Shown here in pieces: positions 24,416-32,547 of a stretch of DNA of 64,000 nt. The DNA is from Prado023 sp963798745 (GTDB lineage: Bacteria; Actinomycetota; Actinomycetes; S36-B12; CAIYMF01): NCBI GenBank assembly GCA_963798745.1, contig CAWCUF010000001.1, forward strand, positions 558,001 through 622,000, in the 5' to 3' direction. The notes beneath the pieces were generated by a model. It saw only the letters and a list, made by a program, of their open reading frames with translations, was not told where the DNA came from and made no database searches. The translations under genes were made by a program, and so were the position numbers. Each line of letters opens with the position of its first letter. Position 1 is the first letter of the stretch.

Positions 24416-26263
24416 TCAGAAGTCGGCCTCCGGGAGGTCCATCAGGTCCAGCGTGGTGGTCTCGCACACGACCCGCTCGGCGGCCAGCAGCGGCAGCCGG
24501 TTGGTCGCGAACCAGGACGCCGCAGCGACCTTGCCCTCGTAGAACGCCACGTCCTTGGCCGCGGGACCGTCAGCCAGTGCCTTGCCCGCGATCTCGGCCT
24601 GCTTGAGCAGCAGGTAGCCCACGACCAGGTCGCCCATCATCATCAGCAGACGGGTGGAGTTCAGGCCGACCTTGTAGATCTCGGTGGGGGTGGTCTGCGC
24701 GGCCATCGCCCAACCACCCATCACGCCGATCACGGCCTGCGTGTCCTCCAGCGCCTTGCCGAGCAGCTCGCGCTCGTGGGTCAGCGAGCCACCCTCGTCG
24801 CCCTTGACGAACTCCGCCACCTGGGCACCGAGGAACATCACGGCCTTGAACTGGTCGCGGACCATCTTGCGGAAGAAGAAGTCCAGGCCCTGGATCGCGG
24901 TGGTGCCCTCGTAGAGCGTGTCGATCTTGGCGTCGCGGATGTACTGCTCGATCGGGTAGTCCTGCAGGAAGCCCGAGCCACCAAGGGTCTGCAGCGAGGT
25001 CGCGAGCAGCTCATAGGAGCGCTCCGATCCCACCCCCTTGACGATGGGCAGCAGCAGGTCGTTGACCCGCACGGCCATGTCCTTGTCCACGTCCACGGCC
25101 ATCCCGTGCTCGGCGAGCTCGATCTGGTCCTGGTAGTAGGCGGTCAGGTGGATCAGCGCGCGCATGCCCTCGGCGTAGGACTTCTGCAGCATCAGGCTGC
25201 GGCGCACGTCGGGGTGCGCGGTGATCGTGACGCGCGGGGCCTTCTTGTCCATCATCTGGGTCAGGTCGGCACCCTGCACGCGCGACTTGGCGTACTCCAG
25301 GGAGTTGAGGTAGCCGGTGCTCAGCGTGGCGATGGCCTTCGTGCCGACCATCATCCGCGCGTACTCGATGACCTTGAACATCTGGGCGATGCCCTCGTGC
25401 ACGTCACCGACCAGCCAGCCCTGCGCCGGCACGCCGTTCTGGCCGAAGGTGACCTCGCAGGTCGTGGAGACCTTGAGGCCCATCTTCTTCTCGACGTTGG
25501 TCACGTAGGCGCCGTTGCGCTCGCCGATGTTGCCCTGCTCGTCGAAGTGGAACTTGGGCACGAAGAACAGGCTCAGGCCCTTGGTGCCGGGGCCGCCGAG
25601 GCCCTCGACGTTGGCCGGACGGGCCAGTACGAGGTGGATGATGTTCTCGGCCATGTCGTGCTCACCGGAGGTGATGAAGCGCTTCACGCCCTCGAGGTGC
25701 CAGGTGCCGTCCTCCTGCAGGAAGGCCTTGGTGGTGCCCGCACCCACGTCCGAACCTGCGTCGGGCTCGGTGAGGACCATGGTGGCGCCCCACTCGCGGT
25801 CGATCATGGTCTGGGCCCACTGCTTCTGGTCCGCGTTGCCCAGGGCGTCGACGATCGAGGCGAACCCGGGACCGGACATGTACATGTAGGCAGCCGGGTT
25901 GGCGCCGAGCAGCATCTCGGCCACCGACCAGCGGATCGAGGGGGGCGCCCCGGAGCCGCCGAGGTGCTCGGGCAGGTCCACGCGCCAGAAGCCGGACTCC
26001 ATCAGCGCCGCGAACGACTTCTTGAACGACTCGGGCATCTGCACGGTCATCGTTGCCGGGTCGTACTTCGGCGGGTTGCGGTCGGCGTCGATGAACGACT
26101 CGGCCAGCGGCCCCTCCGCCAGCGCCTTGATCTCGCGCAGGATGTCCTTGACGGTCTCCGGATCGAGGTCGGCCAGCGGTCCGTGGCCCAGCCGGTCGGC
26201 GCCGCCGAACACCTCGAACAGGTTGAACTCGATGTCGCGCAGATTGGCCTTGTAGTGGGACAT
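24416..26263 (-). CDS. fadE5: FadE5-like acyl-CoA dehydrogenase
   Basis: A 615-aa acyl-CoA dehydrogenase of the long actinobacterial type, opening with SHYKANLRDIEFNLFEVFGG, which is diagnostic of FadE5-like enzymes. The middle-domain flavin motif is MVLTEPDAGSDVGAGTTKA, and the late catalytic region contains YPIEQYIRDAKIDTLYEGTT with the catalytic-base segment. It oxidises medium- to long-chain acyl-CoA in beta-oxidation and passes electrons to ETF. ATG 26263 has GAAGGAGA before it. Two copies of the GTTACYGRYCRGTAAC-like operator lie 53-92 bp upstream. Confidence 0.9.
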   Translation of the reverse strand: MSHYKANLRDIEFNLFEVFGGADRLGHGPLADLDPETVKDILREIKALAEGPLAESFIDADRNPPKYDPATMTVQMPESFKKSFAALMESGFWRVDLPEHLGGSGAPPSIRWSVAEMLLGANPAAYMYMSGPGFASIVDALGNADQKQWAQTMIDREWGATMVLTEPDAGSDVGAGTTKAFLQEDGTWHLEGVKRFITSGEHDMAENIIHLVLARPANVEGLGGPGTKGLSLFFVPKFHFDEQGNIGERNGAYVTNVEKKMGLKVSTTCEVTFGQNGVPAQGWLVGDVHEGIAQMFKVIEYARMMVGTKAIATLSTGYLNSLEYAKSRVQGADLTQMMDKKAPRVTITAHPDVRRSLMLQKSYAEGMRALIHLTAYYQDQIELAEHGMAVDVDKDMAVRVNDLLLPIVKGVGSERSYELLATSLQTLGGSGFLQDYPIEQYIRDAKIDTLYEGTTAIQGLDFFFRKMVRDQFKAVMFLGAQVAEFVKGDEGGSLTHERELLGKALEDTQAVIGVMGGWAMAAQTTPTEIYKVGLNSTRLLMMMGDLVVGYLLLKQAEIAGKALADGPAAKDVAFYEGKVAAASWFATNRLPLLAAERVVCETTTLDLMDLPEADF

Positions 26264-26315
26264 CCGATCTCCTTCGGCAGTGGCGGGAGTGTTCGGGTGC
26301 GCGCCGACGCAGGCG

Positions 26316-26331
26316 GTTACCCGTCAGTAAC
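26316..26331. promoter_or_regulatory. Fatty-acid regulon operator, site A
   Basis: GTTAC-N6-GTAAC palindrome; on the minus strand it reads GTTACTGACGGGTAAC. It matches 13 of 16 positions of the second site at 26340-26355 and lies upstream of fadE5. The likely binder is a TetR-family acyl-CoA sensor, which is inferred and not encoded here. Confidence 0.65.
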
Positions 26332-26339
26332 TCCATGAT

Positions 26340-26355
26340 GCTACTGATGAGTAAC
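26340..26355. promoter_or_regulatory. Fatty-acid regulon operator, site B
   Basis: GCTACTGATGAGTAAC, with the core TACT-GATG-AGTA symmetrical. It flanks a TAGCAT -10-like box of the fadE5 promoter together with site A. A third relative is upstream of the EtfD-like gene at 60100-60115. Confidence 0.65.
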
Positions 26356-26431
26356 AAGCGCAAGTCCCCCCAGGGGCATGCGCTGCGGGCCAGGCGGGGA
26401 GCTCCGTGTGGAGAGCTCGGGGACAGCGCGC

Positions 26432-27769
26432 CTACCTGCTGTGGGCGGGCGCCTGCAGGGCGGGTACGCGGCGCTCCCCAGCCAGTCGCGCGAGCAGCCC
26501 GACGATCGTGCCCACGACGGCCAGCACCGTGGTGGCGCCACCCGCGGGGTAGGTGAGCAGCACACCCATCGTCAGGGCCGTGAACGGCATCCGCAGGGCG
26601 GCCGCGGTGCCCGCGGCGATCCCGGCGGCAGCCAGCGCTGAGGTGGAGGTCCCCTCGACCAGCAGCGTGGCAGCGGTGGCCACCACCGCTCCCATGGCCA
26701 CGGCCGGGAAGATCGGTCCGCCGCGGAAGCCGCTGCCCAACGAGGCTGCGTATCCCAGGAACTTGCCCATCAGGACCACGACGGCGGTGCCCACCGAGGT
26801 CAGCGCCAGGTAGTCAGGCATCGCCGACTGACCGGAGAACAGGACCAGGTCCAGCCCGCCCCCGGTGATCGCATCGACGGCCAGCGCGGTGGCCGCGACC
26901 AGCACGGCCACGGCCAGGATGGTGGCCAACGGGGCCCGCGTGGCACGCCGGGCGACCTGTTGGCCGCCGAGCCGGGCGGCCATGGTCAGCACGGCCACCA
27001 CCACCGCCACGGGTACTGCCACGGCCACGTCGACCAGGGCCACCTCCGGGTAGGCGGCCAGGCCAGGCAGGCCCAGCTTCGTCTCCCCGAGGCCCGACCA
27101 CTCGGCCACTCCGACCTGCAGGGCGTAGCTGCTGGCCATGCCCGCCAGTGCGGGCATCAGGACCACGGGGGTGGCCATCGCCCCGCCCGCGGCCAGGGCC
27201 ATCTCCAGCATGAGGACGCTGGTGATCAGCGGATTGCCGAAGATCGCGACGATGGCTGACATCGCGCCCACGACCATCATGACCTGGCGCACCGGGGACG
27301 CCGAGTCACGGAAGGCCAGCGCACCCACCGCGGTGCCGATCGCGATCAACGGGGCCTCGGGGCCGAGCACGGCGCCGAACGAGAGGCTGCCCAGCGCGAC
27401 GATGATCACCGAGCCGACCTCGCGGGGCCCGATGTCGATGCCGAGGCCCTCCAGTGGACCGTGCCCGCCGTGGCCGGGCAGGCGCGCTCCGGCGAAGGCG
27501 ATCAGCGCGCCGCTGACCAGCAGCCCGACCACCAGCCAGGCCGGTGCCTGGTCGTGGCCCAGGGCTTCGGGCAGGTCCGACCAGAGCAGGGTCTGCAGGT
27601 GGTGCTCGACGGCGACGAACACCGAGGCGCCGGCACCGGCCAGCACGCCCACGGCGATGGCGATCAGGCAGAGCACCGAGATCTGGCGCGCCTGCGGGAG
27701 GTCGGGTCCGCTCGGTTCGGGGGTCGGCACCGGTGGCTCGTGCAGCGCCGGGCCGGGGCCGTCAGTCAT
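26432..27769 (-). CDS. ClC-type chloride channel/antiporter
   Basis: A 445-aa ClC family membrane protein. Anion-path motifs are recognisable: GPEAPLIAIGTAVGAL (the GREGP-like loop, here GPEAP), and GSGFRGGPIFPAVAMG (GxFxP). About ten or more hydrophobic segments are present. The first conserved Ser loop is degenerate (GHGGHGPLEG), so ion selectivity and the channel-versus-antiporter mechanism are uncertain. ATG 27769 has GGAGGTGGGTGG upstream. It stands alone between fadE5 and rskA. Confidence 0.82.
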   Translation of the reverse strand: MTDGPGPALHEPPVPTPEPSGPDLPQARQISVLCLIAIAVGVLAGAGASVFVAVEHHLQTLLWSDLPEALGHDQAPAWLVVGLLVSGALIAFAGARLPGHGGHGPLEGLGIDIGPREVGSVIIVALGSLSFGAVLGPEAPLIAIGTAVGALAFRDSASPVRQVMMVVGAMSAIVAIFGNPLITSVLMLEMALAAGGAMATPVVLMPALAGMASSYALQVGVAEWSGLGETKLGLPGLAAYPEVALVDVAVAVPVAVVVAVLTMAARLGGQQVARRATRAPLATILAVAVLVAATALAVDAITGGGLDLVLFSGQSAMPDYLALTSVGTAVVVLMGKFLGYAASLGSGFRGGPIFPAVAMGAVVATAATLLVEGTSTSALAAAGIAAGTAAALRMPFTALTMGVLLTYPAGGATTVLAVVGTIVGLLARLAGERRVPALQAPAHSR

Positions 27770-27858
27770 CCACCCACCTCCAACCCTCGGTTGCCCTCGC
27801 GCACGCGATGGCGTGAGGCTACCGGAGCTGACGTGGGCTCCTCTCGCAATCAGAGGAG

Positions 27859-28635
27859 TCAGGTGTCGACCTGGCCGACCATGTCGCCGGTGGGCGCCTT
27901 GGAACCGCCCGGGGGCTCGGTGGTGATCACGAAGCCCGCGGTGTCCGCCGATCCCTCGAGCACGACGGCCACGTGCCCGTCGGCGTCCGGGGTGAAGGTC
28001 CCGGCGGACTGCTTCGAGCCGTCGGGCGCCACCCGCCACACCTGGTAGCACATGCCCTTGGCCGGGGTCGGCAGGTCCGAGGCGAGGAACGCCACCTTGC
28101 CCATCTCGTCGCTGGCCAGCACCCTGCTGGTGGTCCCCATGATGTCCACCGGCATGACGGTGGCATCAGCGGCCGCGGCCACGGCCACGATGTCGGCCAT
28201 CGCCTGGGTGGATCCCGCCACACTGGCGTCCCCGGACTGCCCCTGACCCACTCCGAACCCGGCGGCGAACAGCAGCGCGCCGCAGGCTGCGGCCGCCAGC
28301 CAACCGGCGGCCCGCGGCCAGGATCGCCGGCGGGGCAGTTCGCGCCCGGCTGCCGCATCCGAGTCGTGAGCAGGGATCGTCGCCGAGGACGGAGTCGCAG
28401 CCGGGTGCGGGGTCGCAGCGGCGCCCGCGAGCGCCCGTGCGAGCGCGGCGTCCTCGAGGTGTGCCGGGGGCCGCACCGGCTCGGCGTCGGCCAGGGTGGC
28501 GAGCACCTCGCGCAGGTCCGCGGCCTCCGCGCGGCACTGCGCACAGCCGGCCAGGTGCGCCTCGAACCGGCTGCGCTCGGAAGGGTCGAGGGCATCGGTG
28601 ACGTAGGCCCCGAGCATGTCGTGGTCCTGGTTCAC
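27859..28635 (-). CDS. rskA: Anti-sigma-K factor RskA
   Basis: A 258-aa single-pass membrane anti-sigma factor. The N-terminal sigma-binding domain carries the zinc-type motif HLAGCAQC, a single helix lies at WLAAAACGALLFAAGFGVG, and the extracellular RskA domain shows CYQVWRVAPDGSKQSAGTF and VITTEPPGGSKAPTGDMV, typical of the family. It should hold the upstream-encoded SigK inactive until regulated proteolysis. GTG 28635 overlaps the sigK stop (GTGA), the usual sigma then anti-sigma order. Confidence 0.9.
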   Translation of the reverse strand: MNQDHDMLGAYVTDALDPSERSRFEAHLAGCAQCRAEAADLREVLATLADAEPVRPPAHLEDAALARALAGAAATPHPAATPSSATIPAHDSDAAAGRELPRRRSWPRAAGWLAAAACGALLFAAGFGVGQGQSGDASVAGSTQAMADIVAVAAAADATVMPVDIMGTTSRVLASDEMGKVAFLASDLPTPAKGMCYQVWRVAPDGSKQSAGTFTPDADGHVAVVLEGSADTAGFVITTEPPGGSKAPTGDMVGQVDT

Positions 28636-29201
28636 AGGTGTCCCTCCAGTTCGGTGCGCAGCGATCGCAGGGCGTCGCGGATGCGGGTCTTCGCGGTGCC
28701 CAGCGGGATGTCGAGGTGTTCGGCGACCTGGGTGTGCGTCAGCCCGCCGGTGAAGGCCAGGTCCAGGGCCTCGCGCTGCAGGCCGGTGAGGTGGCTCAGC
28801 GCTTGACGCACCCGCCGGTGCTCGGCGCGCAGCTCGACGACCTCAGCCACCGAGTCGTGGGCCCGTTCCTGCGTCGCCGCTGCCCACCGCGACACCCGGT
28901 CGCGGTCGGACTGCTCGCGGCGGACCCGGTCCACGGCGCGTCGATGCACCAGCAGCGTCACCCAGGCGCGCACCGAGGAGGCGTGCGCGTCGAAGCGGTC
29001 CGCCTGGGCCCACAGGTCGGCGAACGCCTCCTGCAGGACGTCCTGGGCCAGGTGCTCGTCGCGCGTCACCCGCAGCGCCAGGCCGTAGGCCGACGCCGAG
29101 TGCACCCGGTACAGCGCCCGGAACGCAGCCTCGTCGCCGTCGGCCACCCGGGCCAGCAACTCCCCCGAGGAGGGCTGCGGCGCGGCGGTCATGAGGTGCA
29201 T
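28632..29201 (-). CDS. sigK: ECF sigma factor SigK-like
   Basis: A 189-aa ECF sigma factor with region 2 (VTRDEHLAQDVLQEAFADLWAQ) and region 4 (LTGLQREALDLAFTGGLTH, then QVAEHLDIPLGTAKTRIRDAL). Pairing with an RskA-domain anti-sigma makes SigK the best label. It contains no cysteine, so the redox-sensing disulfide reported for M. tuberculosis SigK cannot form here. ATG 29201 or ATG 29192 may be the start; neither has a clear ribosome site, fitting coupling to ccdA seven bases upstream. The operon starts at a SigK-like promoter before the thioredoxin lipoprotein, suggesting autoregulation. Confidence 0.87.
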   Translation of the reverse strand: MHLMTAAPQPSSGELLARVADGDEAAFRALYRVHSASAYGLALRVTRDEHLAQDVLQEAFADLWAQADRFDAHASSVRAWVTLLVHRRAVDRVRREQSDRDRVSRWAAATQERAHDSVAEVVELRAEHRRVRQALSHLTGLQREALDLAFTGGLTHTQVAEHLDIPLGTAKTRIRDALRSLRTELEGHL

Positions 29202-29208
29202 CGTGGCA

Positions 29209-30048
29209 TCACTGGATGAAGTTGGCGTCGAGGTTCCACGGGGCCAGCGGGGAGTTGGTGACGATCCAGGCCTCCAGCGACTTCATCGCGCCGGTCGCCA
29301 CGAGCACGCCGACGACGATGAACACCAAGCCCAGCCCGCGGCGGAACCGGCCGTGCGCGTCGGCGGCCCAACCGAACCGGGACACGACCCGCTGGCCGGC
29401 CAGCGCGATCACCAGCAGGGTGGCGCACAGGCCCACGATGTAGGCGCCGAGCAGCACCAGGCCCCGGACCGGCTCGGCCGGGAGCACTGTGACGATGACG
29501 TAGCCGTACAGCGGGGAGCAGGAGGTGAAGACGGGGCCCAGCGCGGCGCCGGTCAGGGCCTGGCCGGCCATGCCGTCGCGCTGGCGCGCCGAGCCCAGGC
29601 CCTGCGCGGTGCGCGCCTGCAGGGACAGTCGCGCCGACAGCCGCTCCCACAGGTCGGGGAACGCCCCGACGATGCCCAGCAGGATCAGCAGCCCACCGGA
29701 GATCCACTGCCAGACCTCGGTGGGGATCCCGATGAGGCTCGTCGTGGCCTTGAGCGCGAGGGTGAACACCAGGATGGAGATGCCCAGCGACGTGGTGATG
29801 ACCAGGGCTCGGGTGACGGCCGCCGAGCGGGCGGCCCGGATGGCGCGGACGGTGGCGTCCTCGGTGGCCGCCGACCCACCCGTGGTCGAGGTGCCCGGTG
29901 CTCCCGCGCCGCCGACACCCACCGCCGCGGGCACCGCCCCGACCGCCCCGGCCATCGAGCCACCGACGATCACGGGCAGCAGGGGGAGCACGCACGGGGC
30001 CAGGGTGGTCAGCACCCCGGCGACGAAGGCGCCCAGCAACTCGATCAT
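29209..30048 (-). CDS. Second CcdA-family thiol-disulfide transporter
   Basis: A 279-aa CcdA/DsbD-type membrane protein with the redox motif TLAPCVLPLLPVIVGG at the N-terminus and a second Cys in FTSCSPLYGY, replacing the usual TPC motif. A Gly/Ala/Thr-rich loop (residues ~40-70) separates the first helices. Unlike the ccdA at 3-854 it sits between a thioredoxin-like lipoprotein and sigK, so it likely feeds electrons to that lipoprotein rather than to cytochrome c assembly. It precedes sigK by seven bases. Confidence 0.87.
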   Translation of the reverse strand: MIELLGAFVAGVLTTLAPCVLPLLPVIVGGSMAGAVGAVPAAVGVGGAGAPGTSTTGGSAATEDATVRAIRAARSAAVTRALVITTSLGISILVFTLALKATTSLIGIPTEVWQWISGGLLILLGIVGAFPDLWERLSARLSLQARTAQGLGSARQRDGMAGQALTGAALGPVFTSCSPLYGYVIVTVLPAEPVRGLVLLGAYIVGLCATLLVIALAGQRVVSRFGWAADAHGRFRRGLGLVFIVVGVLVATGAMKSLEAWIVTNSPLAPWNLDANFIQ

Positions 30049-30108
30049 GTGAAGGTCCTCTGGGTCGGCGTCGGTCGGCCTGTGCGGTTCGGTCGTGTGC
30101 GGGGTGGG

Positions 30109-30636
30109 TCAGGCGATCTGGTCGGCGATGTCCTGGCCAGACACCGACCCGGTGAACTTGGCCTGCTGGTCGCCGGCCTCGTCGACCTGCACGAACGTGT
30201 GCTGCACGGTCACGCCGTACTGCTGCTTCAGGTCGTTGCTGCTGTCGTAGTCGACGCTGACCACGGTCAATCCCGCAGGCACACCGTCCGCATCGAGGCT
30301 CTTCACCGTGGCCTGGCAGGTCGGGCACCAGGAGGCGTTGAAGAACAGCACCACGTCGCCGGCGGCGTGGTACATGGCCGGGTCGGCGTCGTAGGCGGCC
30401 TGGTCGATCCAGGCGCCCTCCTCGACCATGGCCCCGTCGTCTGCGGCCGTCGCCGACTCGCTCGGATCCATCGCCATGGCCGAGGGGTCCTTTGCCATCG
30501 CGGACGCACTGGGGTCCTTGGCCATCGCGGAGGCCGAGGTCGCCGCGGAGTTGACGGTGCTGTCGTCGGAGGCGCACCCGGCCAGGGCGACGCTGCCGAG
30601 GATGAGGGCCAGGGCTGCGGGAATGGGGCGGTTCAT
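30109..30636 (-). CDS. Thioredoxin-domain lipoprotein with Met-Asp-Pro-Ser repeats
   Basis: A 175-aa lipoprotein: signal LGSVALAGC, lipidated cysteine at 21. A linker with repeated MAKDPSA, MAKDPSA and MAMDPSE units follows, then a thioredoxin fold whose active site is NASWCPTCQATVKSLD. The cis-proline strand is replaced by VTVQHTFVQVD, which lacks the usual cis-proline; this may alter substrate choice. It is the first gene of the operon with ccdA, sigK and rskA. The ribosome site is AAGGAG, and a SigK-like promoter lies at 30685-30712. Confidence 0.85.
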   Translation of the reverse strand: MNRPIPAALALILGSVALAGCASDDSTVNSAATSASAMAKDPSASAMAKDPSAMAMDPSESATAADDGAMVEEGAWIDQAAYDADPAMYHAAGDVVLFFNASWCPTCQATVKSLDADGVPAGLTVVSVDYDSSNDLKQQYGVTVQHTFVQVDEAGDQQAKFTGSVSGQDIADQIA

Positions 30637-30684
30637 GGTGTGGCTCCTTGTCGTCGGTGGTGCGCTCTGCGCGTCGTCGCAGTG

Positions 30685-30712
30685 GGTTCGAAACTGCTCG
30701 GGGATCGGATTG
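30685..30712 (-). promoter_or_regulatory. SigK-like promoter before the thioredoxin-ccdA-sigK-rskA operon
   Basis: On the minus strand CAATCC, 16 bases, CGAACC. The transcript would have a ~40-base leader with AAGGAG. It shares hexamer content and exact spacing with the promoter-like site of dipZ at 32520-32547 and resembles the CCATCC...CCGAAT consensus I recall for mycobacterial SigK. Confidence 0.6.
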
Positions 30713-30737
30713 GTCCGCCCCGGATGCAGACCGGGCG

Positions 30738-32513
30738 TCAGCCGAACGTGAAGGCGTAGGCCGACATTCCTTCCTCGAGGGCCACATTCAACTGGGAGCG
30801 GCCGGGATCGCCGGAGCGCAGCTCGTAGAGGGTGGGGGCACCGCTGACCGGGATCTCGCGGGTCGTGCCCGCCTCGGTGACCGTGGCGATGCCCTGCCCG
30901 CCGAGGACGAGGAACACCTTGCCCGCCGAGTAGTCCAGGGTCAGGGATGCGTCCGGTCCGGCGTCGATCCGCTCGTCGCGCACCGTCCAGGTGCCCGCCA
31001 GCGTGACCTGGTCCTGGCCGTTCGCGCCGGTCGGGGGCGCGTTCGTGTAGGCGGTGGCGGTGTCCCGGGTGACCTCGTGGGAGTAGCCGCGGGCGCGGTC
31101 GTAGCCCAGGTAGGTCTCGGGGGTGCGAGCCGCGTTGGGGGCGGCGGTGGCCGGGGCGGACGCTGCCGCCGGCGCGGGGCCATCCTCGGTGAGCAGCTCG
31201 CGGATCAGGGCCTCGGTCTCGGCGTAGGCACCCTCCCCATAGTGCACCTGGCGCACGACCCCGGACCTGTCGATCAGGTAGTGCGCGGGCCAGTAGCGCT
31301 GCGCGTACGCCCGCCAGGTCGCGAAGTCGTTGTCGATGGCGATCGGGTACTGCACGCCGAAGTCCGCCGCGCGCTGTGCGACGTTGTCGACCTCCCTCTC
31401 GAACGCGAACTCCGGGGAGTGCACCCCCACGATCGTCAGCCCGGCGTCGCGGTAGGCGGCGTCCCAGGCGGTCAGGTAGGGCAGCGTGCGCTGGCAGTTG
31501 ATGCAGCTGTAGGTCCAGAAGTCGACGAGGACGACCTGGCCCTGGGTCTGCAGTCCGGCCAGGGTCAGCGGCGCGTCGCCGGGGGTGTTCAGCCAGTCGA
31601 CGATGCCGGTGAACTCCGGTGCCGGGCCGCAGTCGGCCAGCGCCGAGGGGTCATCCGCGCAGTCGTCGAAGGACTTGGCTCCTTCGGTGGCCGTGGCCGC
31701 GTCGGTGCCGTCCAGGGAGTCCAGTGCAGCGCGGGCGGCGTCGCTGTCCTCCACGCTGCGCTGCACGGCGGCCACGTAGCCGGGGACCGCCCGCTGGGCC
31801 ACATCGGCCACGCCGAGGGCGAGCGCCAGTCCGGTGGCCAGGAGCACCGCCCCGGACACCTTCCGGATCATCGGCATCCGGTGCGAGAGCCGCCGACCCA
31901 TGCCGGCGCCCAGCTGGGCGACCAGTAGCAGCGGCACCGCCAGGCCGGCGGCGAACGACAGGGTGAGGACCAGCAGGCCCATGCTGATCCCCTGGGTGGC
32001 TGCCAGCACGGTGATGGCGGCCAGCACCGGCCCGGCGCACGGCACGAATGCCACGCCGAACGTCATCCCGAACAGGTACGCTGAGCCGCCCCGGGCCGGC
32101 CCACGCTGTGGGATGCGGTAGAACAACGCCTCGAACCGGTGGCCGACCGCGGGGATCAGCAGACCGATGCCGACCGCGATCAGGGCCAGTACGCCCACCC
32201 CACGCAGGATCCCCTCAGCGATGCCCAGGGCGGCGACCAGGACGGTGCCCAGCAGCGTCAGCAGCGTGAACGAGGTCAGCAGTCCGGCGATGATCAGGTA
32301 GGGGCGGCGGCGGTCCACCGGGGTCGGGGTGGCGGGCAGGCCGGGGGCGCCCGCCAGCTCGGCCGACGGTGAGGGGACGTCGACGCCGCCGGTGCGGACC
32401 GGGGTGGGGGTCAGGGACGAGACAGCCAGGATCCCGGGGAGCACGGGCAGCACGCAGGGGCTCAGGCCGGTCACCAGGCCCGCGACCAGCCCGATCGCGA
32501 CGAGGGTCAGCAT
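30738..32513 (-). CDS. dipZ: DipZ-like CcdA-thioredoxin fusion protein
   Basis: A 591-aa fusion. Residues ~1-260 form a CcdA-type membrane domain (GLSPCVLPVLPGILAVSS and a second PC in FVPCAGPVLAAI). A TlpA/thioredoxin domain follows (~residues 300-440) with the active site YSCINCQRTLPYL, and a C-terminal beta-rich domain ends in YAFTFG. This is the architecture of mycobacterial DipZ, which delivers reductant across the membrane to its own extracellular thioredoxin module. In M. tuberculosis dipZ belongs to the SigK regulon. ATG 32513 has no ribosome site but follows CGAACT by six bases, so it is probably leaderless. Confidence 0.9.
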   Translation of the reverse strand: MLTLVAIGLVAGLVTGLSPCVLPVLPGILAVSSLTPTPVRTGGVDVPSPSAELAGAPGLPATPTPVDRRRPYLIIAGLLTSFTLLTLLGTVLVAALGIAEGILRGVGVLALIAVGIGLLIPAVGHRFEALFYRIPQRGPARGGSAYLFGMTFGVAFVPCAGPVLAAITVLAATQGISMGLLVLTLSFAAGLAVPLLLVAQLGAGMGRRLSHRMPMIRKVSGAVLLATGLALALGVADVAQRAVPGYVAAVQRSVEDSDAARAALDSLDGTDAATATEGAKSFDDCADDPSALADCGPAPEFTGIVDWLNTPGDAPLTLAGLQTQGQVVLVDFWTYSCINCQRTLPYLTAWDAAYRDAGLTIVGVHSPEFAFEREVDNVAQRAADFGVQYPIAIDNDFATWRAYAQRYWPAHYLIDRSGVVRQVHYGEGAYAETEALIRELLTEDGPAPAAASAPATAAPNAARTPETYLGYDRARGYSHEVTRDTATAYTNAPPTGANGQDQVTLAGTWTVRDERIDAGPDASLTLDYSAGKVFLVLGGQGIATVTEAGTTREIPVSGAPTLYELRSGDPGRSQLNVALEEGMSAYAFTFG

Positions 32514-32519
32514 GACGTG

Positions 32520-32547
32520 AGTTCGTTGCTGACCCGCCCGCGGATGG
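32520..32547 (-). promoter_or_regulatory. SigK-like promoter of dipZ
   Basis: Minus strand: CCATCC, 16 bases, CGAACT, six bases, then the dipZ ATG at 32513. The -35-like hexamer is identical to the mycobacterial SigK -35 as I remember it. The site is independent of, and identically spaced to, the one at 30685-30712. Confidence 0.62.

Noticed and set aside
24157..24606. Frame over the short tandem repeats
   Set aside because: Only Ala/Pro/Thr repeats, then antisense to fadE5; no start signal.
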